Positions 9,566-19,663 of a DNA stretch of 64,000 nt are shown piece by piece. A program made the position numbers and the translations under genes. This DNA is from Pseudonocardia thermophila (GTDB lineage Bacteria; Actinomycetota; Actinomycetes; Mycobacteriales; Pseudonocardiaceae), in NCBI RefSeq assembly GCF_900142365.1, contig NZ_FRAP01000012.1, positions 124,001-188,000 on the forward strand, given 5' to 3'. The notes under the pieces were generated by a model that was not told the DNA's origin, made no database searches, and was given only the letters and a program-made list of their open reading frames with translations. The first letter of the stretch is position 1. Each line of letters starts with the position of its first letter.

Positions 9566-11514
9566 CACCCGACGTCGTCGGTGAGGTCTGGCGGGCCGAG
9601 TCCGCGCGCATCGTCGCCGGACTGGCCCGCCTGCTCGCCGGCGACGTCGGCCTGGCCGAGGAACTGGCGCAGGACGCCCTGGTCGCGGCGCTGGAGCAGT
9701 GGCCGGCGACCGGAGTTCCGGAGAACCCCGCCGCATGGCTGACCACGGTCGCCCGCCGCCGCGCGGTCGACGCGCTGCGCCGCCGGGCGCGCACCGATCG
9801 CGGCCGCGCCGAGCTGGCCCGCAGGCTCCAGGAGGAGCCGCAGGAGGTGCTTCCCGATCCGGGCGGCGAGCTCACCGACGACGTCCTGCGGCTCATGGTG
9901 GTCGCCTGCCACCCGGTGCTCGACCCGCAGGCCCGGGTCGCGCTGACCCTCCGCGTGGTCGCCGGGTTCACCACCGCCGAGATCGCGCGTGCGTTCCTGC
10001 TGCCCGAGCCGGTGATCGTGCGGCGGATCAGCCGGGCCAAGCGGGCGCTGGCCGTGGCCCAGGTGCCGTTCGAGGTCCCGGAGGGGCCGGAGCGGGCCGC
10101 CCGGCTCGCGTCCGTCAGCGACGTGCTCTACCTCGTCTTCAACGAGGGCTACGCGGCCACCGGGGGGGCCGACTGGCTGCGGCCCGCGCTGTGCGACGAG
10201 GCGATCCGGCTGGCCCGCATGCTCGCCGATCTCGCGCCCGACTCCGCGGAGGTGCACGGCCTGCTCGCGCTGATGGAGTTGCAGCACAGCCGCCGCGCCG
10301 CCCGGGTCGACGCCGACGGGGTGCCGATCCTGCTGCAGGACCAGGACCGCTCCCTCTGGGACGCCGACCGGATCCGGGCCGGGTTCACGGCGCTGCTGCG
10401 TGCCCGGGGGGCCGGTGGCCCGCCCGGCGCGTACGTGCTGCAGGCGGCGATCGCGGCCTGCCACGCACGGGCGCGCACGGCGGCGGAGACCGACTGGCGC
10501 CAGATCGCCGGGATCTACGAGCTGCTGGTCCGGGTGCAGCCATCGCCCGTCATCGCGCTGAACCGGGCGGTCGCGGTCAGCATGGTCGAGGGCCCCGACG
10601 CTGGGCTGCGGCTCGTCGAACCGCTGCTGGCCGAGCCCGCCCTCGCCCGCTACGCGCTGCTGCCCGGCACCCGCGGCGAGCTGCTGGCCAGGGCGGGTCG
10701 GGTGGCCGATGCACGGGCGGAGTTCCGCCGGGCCGCGGAGCTCACCGCCAGCGGCCCCGAGCGCACGGTGTGGGAGCGCCGGGCCGCGGCGCTGGGGCCG
10801 CAGCGGCCTGCTGGCCCAGCCCTCGGCCCGGCCGTGACGGAGTTCCTCGCCGGCTGCTCACCGTCGACCGCGCGCTCCTACGCCCAGACGCTGCACCGGC
10901 TGCGCCGCGATCTCGGCCCGGACCTGCCGGTCGCGGACCTGACCGCGCAGGCGGTCGCCCGCGTCGTCACCACGGCCTGGGCGGACGCCGCCGCGGCCAC
11001 GTGGAACCGGCACCGGGCCGCGGTGCGGGCGTTCGCCGCGTGGGCCGGTGTCCCCGGACTCGACGCGCTGCTGCCCCGTCGGGCCGCGCCGCGGCGGCGC
11101 ACCCGGCCGCTGCCGGTCGACCGCCTCGCGCTCGCCGTCGAGAACGCGCCGCTGCGCGAGCGGGCGCTGTGGCAGCTGCTGCGGGTCAGCGGGGCCCCGG
11201 TCTCCGCCGTGCTCGCGCTCGACGTCGAGGACCTCGATCTCACCGCCCACCGTGCGGGCGGCATCCGCTGGGACGCGGCGACGTCGGCCCTGCTCGCCGA
11301 GCTGGTGGGCGGACGCAGGCGCGGTCCGGTGTTCCTCGCCGCGCGCCGGCCCGGTCCGGGCCGGCCGCGCGCGCCGGCCGATCTCTGCCCGGAGACCGGC
11401 CGCGGACGGCTGTCCTACCCGCGCGCGGAGTACCTGTTCAAGCAGGCGTCCGGCGGCGCGACCCTGCGCAGCCTGCGCGGGACCGTGGAGGGGCCTAGAA
11501 GGGCCGCAGGCTGA
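9562..11514 (+). CDS. ECF42 sigma factor fused in frame to a truncated tyrosine-recombinase-like domain
   Basis: The 650-residue product has two parts. Residues 1-413 form a complete ECF42 sigma factor: region 2 around LAEELAQDALVAALEQW, region 4 around RVVAGFTTAEIARAFLLPE, then the long helical C-terminal domain (VLYLVFNEGYAATGGADWL). Residues 425-650 resemble a phage-integrase protein: a core-binding domain (STARSYAQTLHRLRRDL, TWNRHRAAVRAFAAWAGV) and a catalytic-like part (LRERALWQLL, ALDVEDLDL, DLCPETGRGRLSYPRAEYLF). The catalytic Arg of box I is replaced (SGAPVSAVL), the HxLRH box reads RSLRG, and the tyrosine end is missing. An in-frame GTG at 10834 could be an independent start for the second part. 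The 3' end overlaps the convergent SDR gene by 20 bases. Confidence 0.8.
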   Translation: MTPDVVGEVWRAESARIVAGLARLLAGDVGLAEELAQDALVAALEQWPATGVPENPAAWLTTVARRRAVDALRRRARTDRGRAELARRLQEEPQEVLPDPGGELTDDVLRLMVVACHPVLDPQARVALTLRVVAGFTTAEIARAFLLPEPVIVRRISRAKRALAVAQVPFEVPEGPERAARLASVSDVLYLVFNEGYAATGGADWLRPALCDEAIRLARMLADLAPDSAEVHGLLALMELQHSRRAARVDADGVPILLQDQDRSLWDADRIRAGFTALLRARGAGGPPGAYVLQAAIAACHARARTAAETDWRQIAGIYELLVRVQPSPVIALNRAVAVSMVEGPDAGLRLVEPLLAEPALARYALLPGTRGELLARAGRVADARAEFRRAAELTASGPERTVWERRAAALGPQRPAGPALGPAVTEFLAGCSPSTARSYAQTLHRLRRDLGPDLPVADLTAQAVARVVTTAWADAAAATWNRHRAAVRAFAAWAGVPGLDALLPRRAAPRRRTRPLPVDRLALAVENAPLRERALWQLLRVSGAPVSAVLALDVEDLDLTAHRAGGIRWDAATSALLAELVGGRRRGPVFLAARRPGPGRPRAPADLCPETGRGRLSYPRAEYLFKQASGGATLRSLRGTVEGPRRAAG

Positions 11515-12193
11515 GCTCGGTCAGCGCCGCGTCGTCCGGAGCGGTCACCGCCACCATCACGGCCCCTGCGACCGATTCCGGCCGCAGGTACTGGTCGGCG
11601 TCGTACGTGCCGCCCTCCTGCTCGACGACGTGCCGCTGCATGTCGGTGGCGGTCCGGCCCACGTGCAGCGACGTGACCCGCACGCCGTTGGGGGCCTCCT
11701 CGGCGCGCAGAGCGTCGGCGAAGGCCCGCAGCGCGAACTTGCTCGCCGCGTACGGGCCCCACCCGGGCCGGGCGACCAGCCCGGAGCCCGAGTTGAGCAG
11801 CACCACCCGGCCACCCGCCCGGCGCAGGGCCGGCAGCAGCAGCCGGGTCAGCTCGGCGACGGCGACGACGTTGATCTCGTACTCGCGCCGCCACACCTCG
11901 GCGGGCGTGTCGGCCACGGTCCCGATCTCGCCGATGCCCGCGGAGTGGACGAGCACGTCGAGGCTGTCGATGCCACCGACGGCCTCGGCGACCTCGTCGT
12001 GGTCGGTCAGGTCGACGGGCCACGCGCGGGCCCCGGGCAGCTCGGCGGCCAGCGCCTCGAGCCTGGCCGTGTCGCGGCCGCCGAGCAGGACGTCGTAGCC
12101 GGGAGCCAGTACGCGGGCCACGGCTGCACCGATCCCTCGCGACGCTCCGGTCACGAGGGCGAGTGGACGCAGGTGAGGCGCAGGTCCGGTCAC
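11495..12193 (-). CDS. Short-chain dehydrogenase/reductase
   Basis: The 232-residue Rossmann-fold protein has the cofactor motif TGASRGIG near residue 15, a helix-4 Asn in YEINVVAV, catalytic Ser in LLNSGSG, and the Tyr-Lys pair in PYAASKFAL. The basic residue after the glycine motif (GGRD) suggests NADPH. The substrate is unknown. The GTG start has TAGGGT (plus-strand 12202-12207) 8 bases upstream. Its tail overlaps the end of the sigma-recombinase fusion gene. Confidence 0.9.
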   Translation of the reverse strand: MTGPAPHLRPLALVTGASRGIGAAVARVLAPGYDVLLGGRDTARLEALAAELPGARAWPVDLTDHDEVAEAVGGIDSLDVLVHSAGIGEIGTVADTPAEVWRREYEINVVAVAELTRLLLPALRRAGGRVVLLNSGSGLVARPGWGPYAASKFALRAFADALRAEEAPNGVRVTSLHVGRTATDMQRHVVEQEGGTYDADQYLRPESVAGAVMVAVTAPDDAALTELSLRPF

Positions 12194-12251
12194 GGAGGGC
12201 GACCCTACCTGGGCGCCCTCCGTGACGGACCGTTCACGAGATCCGGACCGG

Positions 12252-12806
12252 TCAGACGCGCCGGGCCGTGGTGAACGGCATGCGGTTGAGGTCGGAGATC
12301 TTCACCGGCTGCCCGCTCGTGCTCGCGTGCACGACCTTGCCGTTGCCGATGTAGATCGCGACGTGGCTGATCGGCTTGTAGAAGAAGACCAGGTCGCCGG
12401 GGCGCAGGTCGGACTTCGCGACCGGCTTGCCCACGCGGGCCTGTGCCGCGCTCGTGCGCGGCAGCGATACGCCGACCTGCTTGTAGGCCCAGCTGACCAG
12501 GCCGGAGCAGTCGAAGGCGTTGGGACCGGCGGCACCCCACTTGTAGGGCTTGCCGATCTTGGAGAGGGCCAGCTGCAGCGCGCTCGAGGCGCGCTGCGCC
12601 TGCACGTGGTCGGCCAGGACCGCGCCGGTGGGGTCGATGGTGGTGGTCGTCAGCGCGACGGGGGTGACGACGGCTGCGGAGCCGTCGGCGGGGGCGGCGA
12701 ACGCCGGGGTCGCCGGCAGCAGCGCAGCGAGGGCAGCCACCGACGTGGTGACGACGGCGCGGCCGAAGGTCCGACGGAAGGTCGGGTCGGGGGTGTGCTG
12801 GGGCAC
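12252..12806 (-). CDS. Secreted NlpC/P60 peptidoglycan hydrolase
   Basis: The 184-residue precursor begins with a signal peptide (RRTFGRAVVTTSVAALAALL, probable cleavage after AFA near residue 38). It is followed by a short linker and a C-terminal NlpC/P60 domain. The catalytic triad is visible as Cys100 (FDCSGLVSWAY), His148 (ISHVAIYIG) and His160. The enzyme would cut stem peptides in the cell wall outside the membrane. The GTG at 12806 is preferred because GAGGAA lies 7 bases before it; an ATG at about 12854 has no such site. A long upstream region with several hairpins suggests leader-level control. Confidence 0.9.
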   Translation of the reverse strand: MPQHTPDPTFRRTFGRAVVTTSVAALAALLPATPAFAAPADGSAAVVTPVALTTTTIDPTGAVLADHVQAQRASSALQLALSKIGKPYKWGAAGPNAFDCSGLVSWAYKQVGVSLPRTSAAQARVGKPVAKSDLRPGDLVFFYKPISHVAIYIGNGKVVHASTSGQPVKISDLNRMPFTTARRV

Positions 12807-13042
12807 GGGTCGTTCCTCGGGTGTCGCACCGCCGGACGGTCGATGCGCGTCCATGGGGGGGTGGACGTCGACGACGCGCGGGGACGGCGTGCGGGCCGGC
12901 GCGGTGGCCGGCCCGCACCCCTGCGTGCCTGTCCGGCGGTGACCCCAACGTCCGACGCTCCGGATGAGCGCCGGCCCGTGAGGCCGGGCGGGAACGTTAC
13001 GAACGGATAAACGGAATGGGTATGACGTATCTAACATCCGCG
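12807..13042 (-). other. Long 5' region of the NlpC/P60 gene with an 11-bp hairpin
   Basis: No gene is seen here. On the minus strand a perfect 11-bp stem (arms 12889-12899 and 12908-12918, loop of 8) lies about 85 bases before the start codon. Further upstream is TAGATA-type AT-rich sequence that could be a promoter. I looked for the c-di-AMP (ydaO) riboswitch, common before such hydrolases in actinobacteria, and did not find its conserved core. Confidence 0.35.
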
Positions 13043-13080
13043 CAACGAGTTTCGGTGAGGGCTATCACCGGACCTCGTTG
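13043..13080. repeat. Nested 38-base inverted repeat
   Basis: The outer arms CAACGAG (13043-13049) and CTCGTTG (13074-13080) and the inner arms CGGTGA (13053-13058) and TCACCG (13065-13070) form a nested palindrome with a 6-base loop. A second perfect palindrome, GAGTGAA-C-TTCACTC, is at 13184-13198. Both lie between the NlpC/P60 gene and ino1. They could be regulator sites or stem-loops in the hydrolase transcript. Confidence 0.5.
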
Positions 13081-13233
13081 CTCCGTTCGTACTAATTTGC
13101 GCGGGATCTGGGTCAAGATCACGCGCATCTACCGTGACCTGCGTCAAGCATTCGGCCGTTACCCGCCCGTTATTGCGACGACCGAGTGAACTTCACTCGT
13201 GCCGCGCCCCGAGGACTTTTTTTGAAAAGGTTG

Positions 13234-13249
13234 CTGAAGTGGAAGTACT

Positions 13250-13253
<4 letters not shown>
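13234..13253 (-). terminator. ino1 terminator overlapping the stop codon
   Basis: CTGAAGT and ACTTCAG form a 7-bp stem with a 6-base loop across the ino1 TGA. On the minus strand it is followed by CAACCTTTTC and a run of A. Confidence 0.5.
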
Positions 13254-14347
<1,094 letters not shown>

Positions 14348-14533
14348 GTCGCCTCCTGTCGTTCGAACACACAACCCTGGGTAACAGTAGCTTCGCGCGC
14401 GGTCGGCGCAGCGGGTCGAGATCCGCATCACGCCTCTGAGTCGCTAACCGCTCGCCCCTCGCGAGGCACCGCGCACCACCTGCGCGAGGGACGGTGCGGC
14501 CGAACGGGTGGGTCTGCCGCGTACCCTGACCAG

Positions 14534-14947
14534 GTGCGCACCCAGCGACAGGTCGTCGACTACGCGTTGCAGCGCCGTGCGCTGCTCGCCGACCTCCGCT
14601 CCGGGAAGGTCGGGACGGACGAGGTCTGCGACGCCAGTCCGTACCTGCTCCGCGCGGCGCGCTTCCACGGCGAGGAGAGCGACGAGCTCTGCCCGGTCTG
14701 CGGCAGGGAGAGGCTCTCGCTGGTCTCGTGGGTCTTCGGCGAGGAGCTCAAGCACGTGGCCGGATCGGCCCGCAAGCCCGCCGAGATCGACCAGCTGGCG
14801 AACCTCTACGGCGAGTTCTCCGTGTACCAGGTCGAGGTGTGCCGCACCTGCAGCTGGAACCACCTGGTGCTGTCGTACGTGACGGGCTCCGGAGCTCCCC
14901 CCGGCAAGCCCCGGCGATCCGACCCCCGACGGACCGCCGCCGAATGA
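14534..14947 (+). CDS. DUF5318 protein with zinc-ribbon cysteines
   Basis: The 137-residue protein has two CxxC pairs, ELCPVCGRERL and EVCRTCSWNHL, that could form one zinc site. The rest is mixed helix and strand. The family is conserved in actinobacteria directly upstream of ponA1 (Rv0049 in M. tuberculosis) and has no known function. The GTG is 6 bases after TACCCT (14522-14527), indicating a leaderless transcript. The ponA gene begins 20 bases downstream, so they are probably cotranscribed. Confidence 0.9.
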   Translation: MRTQRQVVDYALQRRALLADLRSGKVGTDEVCDASPYLLRAARFHGEESDELCPVCGRERLSLVSWVFGEELKHVAGSARKPAEIDQLANLYGEFSVYQVEVCRTCSWNHLVLSYVTGSGAPPGKPRRSDPRRTAAE

Positions 14948-14967
14948 CGATCTGACGAGGACTAGCG

Positions 14968-17532
14968 GTGAGTGATCAACGCGAGCCACGGAACGGCCCC
15001 CGTCCGCCCGGCCGTCCGCAGGTCCCGCCGCCGGGCGTGCGTCCGCCCGTGGGCCCGCCCCCGCCGGGGATGCGACCGCCGCCCCAGCGGTTCCGGCCCG
15101 GCGCTCCCCCTGCGGCCGCCCGGCCCGGACCCGAGGTCCCCCACCGGCGCGAGGTGCCGCTCCTCACCCACGACGACACCCCGGCCGCACTGACCCAGCA
15201 GGCCCTGACTCAGCAGGCGCTGAATCGACACGCGCCGGCTCAACAGGCGCCCACCCAGCATGCCGGGTCCGTCCGCGGGTCCGTGTGGCCCGACGCGGCC
15301 ACCGCCGTCGTCGCCCGCTCCGGCGGCGCTCCGGGTGGGCCTCCGCGCGGCGGCCGCAGGACCGCAGCCGCGCCGCGCGACCCGCGCCGCCGCTGGCTGC
15401 GCTGGACGCTGGGCGCGCTCGGGACCATGATCCTGCTCCCGTTCCTCGCGTTCGTCATCGGGTGGGTCATCTTCAAGGTCCCCTCCGCCGACGAGGTCCG
15501 CACCACGCAGCAGGCTGTCTTCACCTTCGCCGACGCCACCACGCCGGTGGCCACGGTGCGCCCGGAGGGCGGCGGCAACCGCATCAAGGTGCCCCTCGAC
15601 CGGGTGCCGGTGCAGGTGCGCCAGGCGGTGCTCGCCGCTGAGGACGCCACCTTCTACTCCAACCCGGGCTTCGACCTGTCCGGCATCCTGCGGGCGATCT
15701 ACAACCAGGTCACCGGCGGCGTCGGCGGCGGTTCGACGATCACCCAGCAGTACATCAAGGTCACCACCGGGCAGGACCAGTCCTCCGGGTTCGCCGGGCT
15801 CTGGCGCAAGTACAAGGAGATCGTCCTCGCGGTGAAGATCTCCCGCGAGTACACCAAGGACGAGATCCTCGAGAACTACCTCAACACCATCTACCTGGGC
15901 CGCGGTGCGTCCGGCATCCAGACCGCGTCGCTCGCCTACTTCGGCAAGGACGTCGACCAGCTCACGGTGAGCGAGGGCGCGCTGCTGGCCGGCGTGATCC
16001 AGTCGCCCTCGCGGTGGGACCCGGCCAAGAGCCGGCCCGACGCCGAGCGGCGCTGGAACTTCGTCCTCGACCAGATGGTGCAGAACAAGTGGCTCTCGCC
16101 CGAGGAACGGGCCGCGCTGCAGTTCCCGGAGACGAAGGAGCCCGAGCCGCTCGGCGGCGGGGTCCCCGGTGACGACCGGTTCCACATCTACAACCGGGCC
16201 AAGGCCGAGCTGCTGGCCATGGGCATCACCGAGGACCAGATCGAGACCGAGGGCCTCACGGTCGTCACCACGATCGACCAGAAGACCCAGCAGAAGGCGG
16301 TCGAGGCGGTCAAGGCGGTCAAGCGCGGCCAGCCGGAGAACCTCCGCTACGCGCTGACCGCGGTCGATCCCCGGACCGGCGCGATCATGGCCTACTACGG
16401 CGGCGACAACATCTCGTTCGACTACGCGGGCAACGCGCTGCGTCAGCCCGGATCGTCGTTCAAGCCGTTCGTGTTCGCCGCCGCGCTGCAGGCCGGGAAG
16501 GGCATCGGGCTGGGCACGGTCTACGACGGCACGTCGCCGCAGACGATCAAGGGCACGGTGTTCAACAACTCCGAGAGCGCCAGCTGCCCGAACTGCACGG
16601 TGCTGCAGGCCATGACCCAGTCGGTCAACACCGTGTTCATCCACATGGCCGACCAGATCGGCATCCAGAAGGTGATCGACGCCGCGCACGCCGCCGGGAT
16701 CCCGGAGAACCTGGTCAACGAGCGGCGGCTCGGCCTGGCGCTCGGCGACCAGGACGTGCACCCACTCGACATGGCCGTGGCGTACGCGACGTTCGCCGCC
16801 GACGGGGTGCGCCACCAGCCGTTCCTGGTCCAGAAGGTCACCACCGCCGACGGGCGGGTCCTCTACGAGGCGCCGGAGTCGCCGGCGGGCGAGCAGGCCT
16901 TCCCGCAGCAGGTGGCGCGCAACGTCACCGAGTCGATGATGCAGGTGGCCAGCACGTCCGGGGTGCCGCTCTCCGGCGGGCGCCCGGCGGCGTCGAAGTC
17001 CGGTACGGCCCAGAACGAGCAGTACAAGGGCCAGAACCGCGACGCGTGGTACGTCGGGTACACCCCGCAGCTGTCGACCGCGGTGTGGGTGGGCAGCGAC
17101 AAGTCCGACCCGATCAAGAACTCGGCGGGCCGGCCCATCTACGGGCGCATGCTGCCCGGCTCGATCTGGCAGCGGTTCATGAACCAGGCGCTGGCCGGCA
17201 AGCCGATCGAGCAGTTCTCCCCGTTCGAGCCGATGGGCACCCCGCCCTACTACGGCGACGACGACGATGACGACGACGAGGACGAGGACGACTACGAGGA
17301 CGGCGAGGACCGCCGGGGCCGGGGCGACCGCGGCGAGCGCGGTGGCCGGGGCGACGACGGCGACGACGAGGACTACGGCCTGCGCTACTTCGGCGACAGC
17401 ACGGCCGTGGCCGTCCCCGCCGCCAACGGTCCGGGCGGCTACGCGACCGTGCCTGCACAGGCCACGCCGACCCCCCAGCCGCGACGGGTGAGTCCGGTCT
17501 CCAGCGCACCGCCGACCCCGGCCGGCCGGTGA
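14968..17532 (+). CDS. ponA: Bifunctional class A penicillin-binding protein
   Basis: The 854-residue protein builds peptidoglycan at the membrane. Residues 1-145 are Pro/Gln-rich and cytosolic, with a short repeat of LTQQA. A membrane helix lies at 147-168. The GT51 transglycosylase follows, with catalytic Glu225 in [14 protein letters not shown]; the usual His of this motif is Asn here. The transpeptidase has S496-SF-K499, S552-V-N554 and K677-S-G-T680. The tail from about residue 762 is a run of Asp/Glu followed by Arg/Gly/Asp-rich sequence, unusual for the family. Its TGA overlaps the GTG of the GT87 gene. Position and partners match M. tuberculosis ponA1. Confidence 0.96.
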   Translation: MSDQREPRNGPRPPGRPQVPPPGVRPPVGPPPPGMRPPPQRFRPGAPPAAARPGPEVPHRREVPLLTHDDTPAALTQQALTQQALNRHAPAQQAPTQHAGSVRGSVWPDAATAVVARSGGAPGGPPRGGRRTAAAPRDPRRRWLRWTLGALGTMILLPFLAFVIGWVIFKVPSADEVRTTQQAVFTFADATTPVATVRPEGGGNRIKVPLDRVPVQVRQAVLAAEDATFYSNPGFDLSGILRAIYNQVTGGVGGGSTITQQYIKVTTGQDQSSGFAGLWRKYKEIVLAVKISREYTKDEILENYLNTIYLGRGASGIQTASLAYFGKDVDQLTVSEGALLAGVIQSPSRWDPAKSRPDAERRWNFVLDQMVQNKWLSPEERAALQFPETKEPEPLGGGVPGDDRFHIYNRAKAELLAMGITEDQIETEGLTVVTTIDQKTQQKAVEAVKAVKRGQPENLRYALTAVDPRTGAIMAYYGGDNISFDYAGNALRQPGSSFKPFVFAAALQAGKGIGLGTVYDGTSPQTIKGTVFNNSESASCPNCTVLQAMTQSVNTVFIHMADQIGIQKVIDAAHAAGIPENLVNERRLGLALGDQDVHPLDMAVAYATFAADGVRHQPFLVQKVTTADGRVLYEAPESPAGEQAFPQQVARNVTESMMQVASTSGVPLSGGRPAASKSGTAQNEQYKGQNRDAWYVGYTPQLSTAVWVGSDKSDPIKNSAGRPIYGRMLPGSIWQRFMNQALAGKPIEQFSPFEPMGTPPYYGDDDDDDDEDEDDYEDGEDRRGRGDRGERGGRGDDGDDEDYGLRYFGDSTAVAVPAANGPGGYATVPAQATPTPQPRRVSPVSSAPPTPAGR

Positions 17533-19055
17533 CCCGCCCGGCCGGGCCGGGTGGAACGTCGGGGGACGCACCTGGACGCGTCGTCGCGTCGTGGACCGAG
17601 CCGCTCGCCGCGGCCGCGAGCCAGGTCGTCGGCGGTCCGCTCGGCCGGCACGCCCTCGTGGGCCGCAGCGTGTTCTGGACGCCGCTGCGGGTCCTGCTGC
17701 TGTTCGGGGTGATCGCGCTCGTGCTGGCGTGGCTGGGCAAGTCGCCGTGCCTGCAGCAGTACGTCACCGAGGACGGCCAGCTCGCGCTCGACTGGCGCGA
17801 CCACCGCCAGTACGTGGCGATGTGCTACTCGGACACGGTCCCGCTCTACCACGTGGAGGGCGTCGACCGGGGGCTCGTGCCTTACCGGGACCCGTGGCCG
17901 TCGGCCGAGGAGGGTCCCCGGTACATGGAGTACCCCGTACTCACCGGGTTCTTCCAGTACGTCAACGCGCGGCTGACCGACGCCTGGCTCGGCCTGGCCG
18001 AGCTGCTGCCGTTCCTGCCCGTCGCGCTGCCGGTGGTCGTGTACTTCGACATCACCGCGCTGTGGCTGGCGCTGGCCTGGCTGGTCGTGGTGTGGGCGGT
18101 GCAGTCGCTGCGCCGCGGCCGGCCGTGGGACGCGGCACTGGTGGCCGTGTCCCCGCTGGTTCTGGTGCACGTGTTCACCAACTTCGACGCGCCCGCCGTC
18201 GCGTGCGCCACCGCCGGGCTGCTCGCGCTGGCGAGGCGGCGGGCCGTGCTCGCCGGCGCGCTGCTGGGGATCGGGGGTGCGTTCAAGGCGTTCCCGCTCC
18301 TCCTGCTGCTGCCGGTGCTGTTGGTGGCGCTGCGGCGGCGGGAGCTCGCGCTCGGGGTGCGCACGGTCGCGGTCGCCGTGGGTGCGTTCGTGGCGATCAA
18401 CCTGCCGGTGGCGCTGGCCTGGCCGGCCGGCTGGTGGGAGTTCTTCCGGCTCAATCAGACCCGCCCCGCCGACCCGGACTCGCTCTACTTCGTGGTCAGC
18501 GGCCTCACCGGGTGGCCGGGCTTCGACGGACCGCTCGCGGAGGGCCAGTCGCCGGCCGTGCTGAACACGGTGACGGCTGTGCTGTTCGTGCTGTGCTGCG
18601 CCGGGATCGCCGTGCTGGCGCTGCGCGCGCCGCGGCCGCCGCGCGTCGCGTCGCTGGCGTTCCTCGTCGTCGCGGCGTTCCTGCTGGTCAACAAGGTGTG
18701 GAGCCCGCAGTACTCGCTGTGGCTGGTGCCGCTGGCGGTGCTCGCGCTGCCGCGCTGGCGGTTGCTGCTGATCTGGATGTTCGTCGACGCGCTCGTCTGG
18801 GTGCCGCGGATGTACTACTACCTGACCCCGGCGAACAAGGGCCTGCCGCCGGAGTGGTTCTTCGGCGCGGTCGTCCTGCGGGACGCGGTCGTGGTGCTGC
18901 TGTGCGCGCTGGTCGTGCGCTCGGTGCTGCGGCCGGAGACCGACCCGGTGCGCACCGACGGGGTGTCCGGCGACGACCCGGAGTGGCCGCCACCACCTTC
19001 CGGAGCTGCAGCCCTGCTCACATCCGCTCGGCGGGCCCGCGCGGGGTCCGGCTGA
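17529..19055 (+). CDS. GT87-type polyprenyl-phosphate mannosyltransferase-like membrane protein
   Basis: The 508-residue protein has about ten membrane helices and a long first outer loop ([21 protein letters not shown], then a Tyr-Pro motif EYPVLTGFF) typical of GT-C glycosyltransferases of the GT87 family. These use polyprenyl-phosphate-mannose to extend surface lipoglycans. The motif [20 protein letters not shown] is a family marker. The gene overlaps ponA by four bases, as does its M. tuberculosis counterpart Rv0051 in arrangement, suggesting a link to envelope building. Acceptor and product are not deducible. Confidence 0.85.
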   Translation: MTRPAGPGGTSGDAPGRVVASWTEPLAAAASQVVGGPLGRHALVGRSVFWTPLRVLLLFGVIALVLAWLGKSPCLQQYVTEDGQLALDWRDHRQYVAMCYSDTVPLYHVEGVDRGLVPYRDPWPSAEEGPRYMEYPVLTGFFQYVNARLTDAWLGLAELLPFLPVALPVVVYFDITALWLALAWLVVVWAVQSLRRGRPWDAALVAVSPLVLVHVFTNFDAPAVACATAGLLALARRRAVLAGALLGIGGAFKAFPLLLLLPVLLVALRRRELALGVRTVAVAVGAFVAINLPVALAWPAGWWEFFRLNQTRPADPDSLYFVVSGLTGWPGFDGPLAEGQSPAVLNTVTAVLFVLCCAGIAVLALRAPRPPRVASLAFLVVAAFLLVNKVWSPQYSLWLVPLAVLALPRWRLLLIWMFVDALVWVPRMYYYLTPANKGLPPEWFFGAVVLRDAVVVLLCALVVRSVLRPETDPVRTDGVSGDDPEWPPPPSGAAALLTSARRARAGSG

Positions 19056-19069
19056 GGCACGATCGAGGG

Positions 19070-19663
19070 GTGGACTCCCGATCGATCGCCGCCGCGATCG
19101 ACCGGTTCGAGCGGCGCGCCCTCGACCGGCCCGATCTCCGGCACTCCGCCGTCGCCATCGCCGTCGTCGAGGAGGCGGAGGGCCCGGCGTTCCTGCTGAC
19201 CCGCCGCGCCGCCACTCTGCGCCGGCACGCCGGCCAGTGGGCGCTGCCGGGTGGGCGGATCGAGCCGGGCGAGACGGCGAGCGAGGCCGCCCGGCGCGAG
19301 CTCGCCGAGGAGCTGGGCCTGCACCTGCCCGCCGAGGCCGAGCTCGGTGCCCTCGACGACTACGCCAGCCGCTCCGGCTTCCTGATCACTCCGGTGGTGT
19401 TCTGGGCCGGGTCGCCGGGTGAGCTCACGCCCGATCCGGGCGAGGTCGGCGAGGTGCACCGCGTGCCGCTGAAGCTGATCGACGTCGAGCCGCGGTTCAT
19501 CTCGATCCCGGAGAGCGACCGGCCGGTGATCCAGCTGCCGCTGTTCGGCCGGTTCGTGCACGCCCCGACCGGGGCGATCCTGCACCAGTTCCGGGAGGTC
19601 GTGCTGCACGGCCGCGACACCAGGGTGGCGCACTACGAGCAGCCGGTGTTCGCCTGGCGCTGA
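19070..19663 (+). CDS. Nudix hydrolase (CoA pyrophosphatase-like)
   Basis: The 197-residue protein contains a full Nudix box, GRIEPGETASEAARRELAEE followed by LGL, which binds the divalent metal and cleaves nucleoside-diphosphate-linked substrates. The preceding QWALPGG and the following DDYASRSGFLITPVVFW resemble CoA pyrophosphatases, but the specific UPF0035 signature is not clear. The GTG start at 19070 lies 15 bases after the GT87 stop, suggesting cotranscription. The 3' end overlaps the convergent second GT87 gene by 31 bases. Confidence 0.88.
   Translation: MDSRSIAAAIDRFERRALDRPDLRHSAVAIAVVEEAEGPAFLLTRRAATLRRHAGQWALPGGRIEPGETASEAARRELAEELGLHLPAEAELGALDDYASRSGFLITPVVFWAGSPGELTPDPGEVGEVHRVPLKLIDVEPRFISIPESDRPVIQLPLFGRFVHAPTGAILHQFREVVLHGRDTRVAHYEQPVFAWR

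Noticed and set aside
9562..11514. Integrated mobile element suggested by the recombinase domain
   Set aside because: No attachment-site repeats, tRNA gene, excisionase or mobile cargo is visible, and the recombinase domain lacks its catalytic residues.
12807..13042. c-di-AMP (ydaO) riboswitch before the NlpC/P60 gene
   Set aside because: The conserved GGGGGA...GGGTGAAT core and the 3' ACAGCTAACCTCG-like segment were not found, although position would fit.
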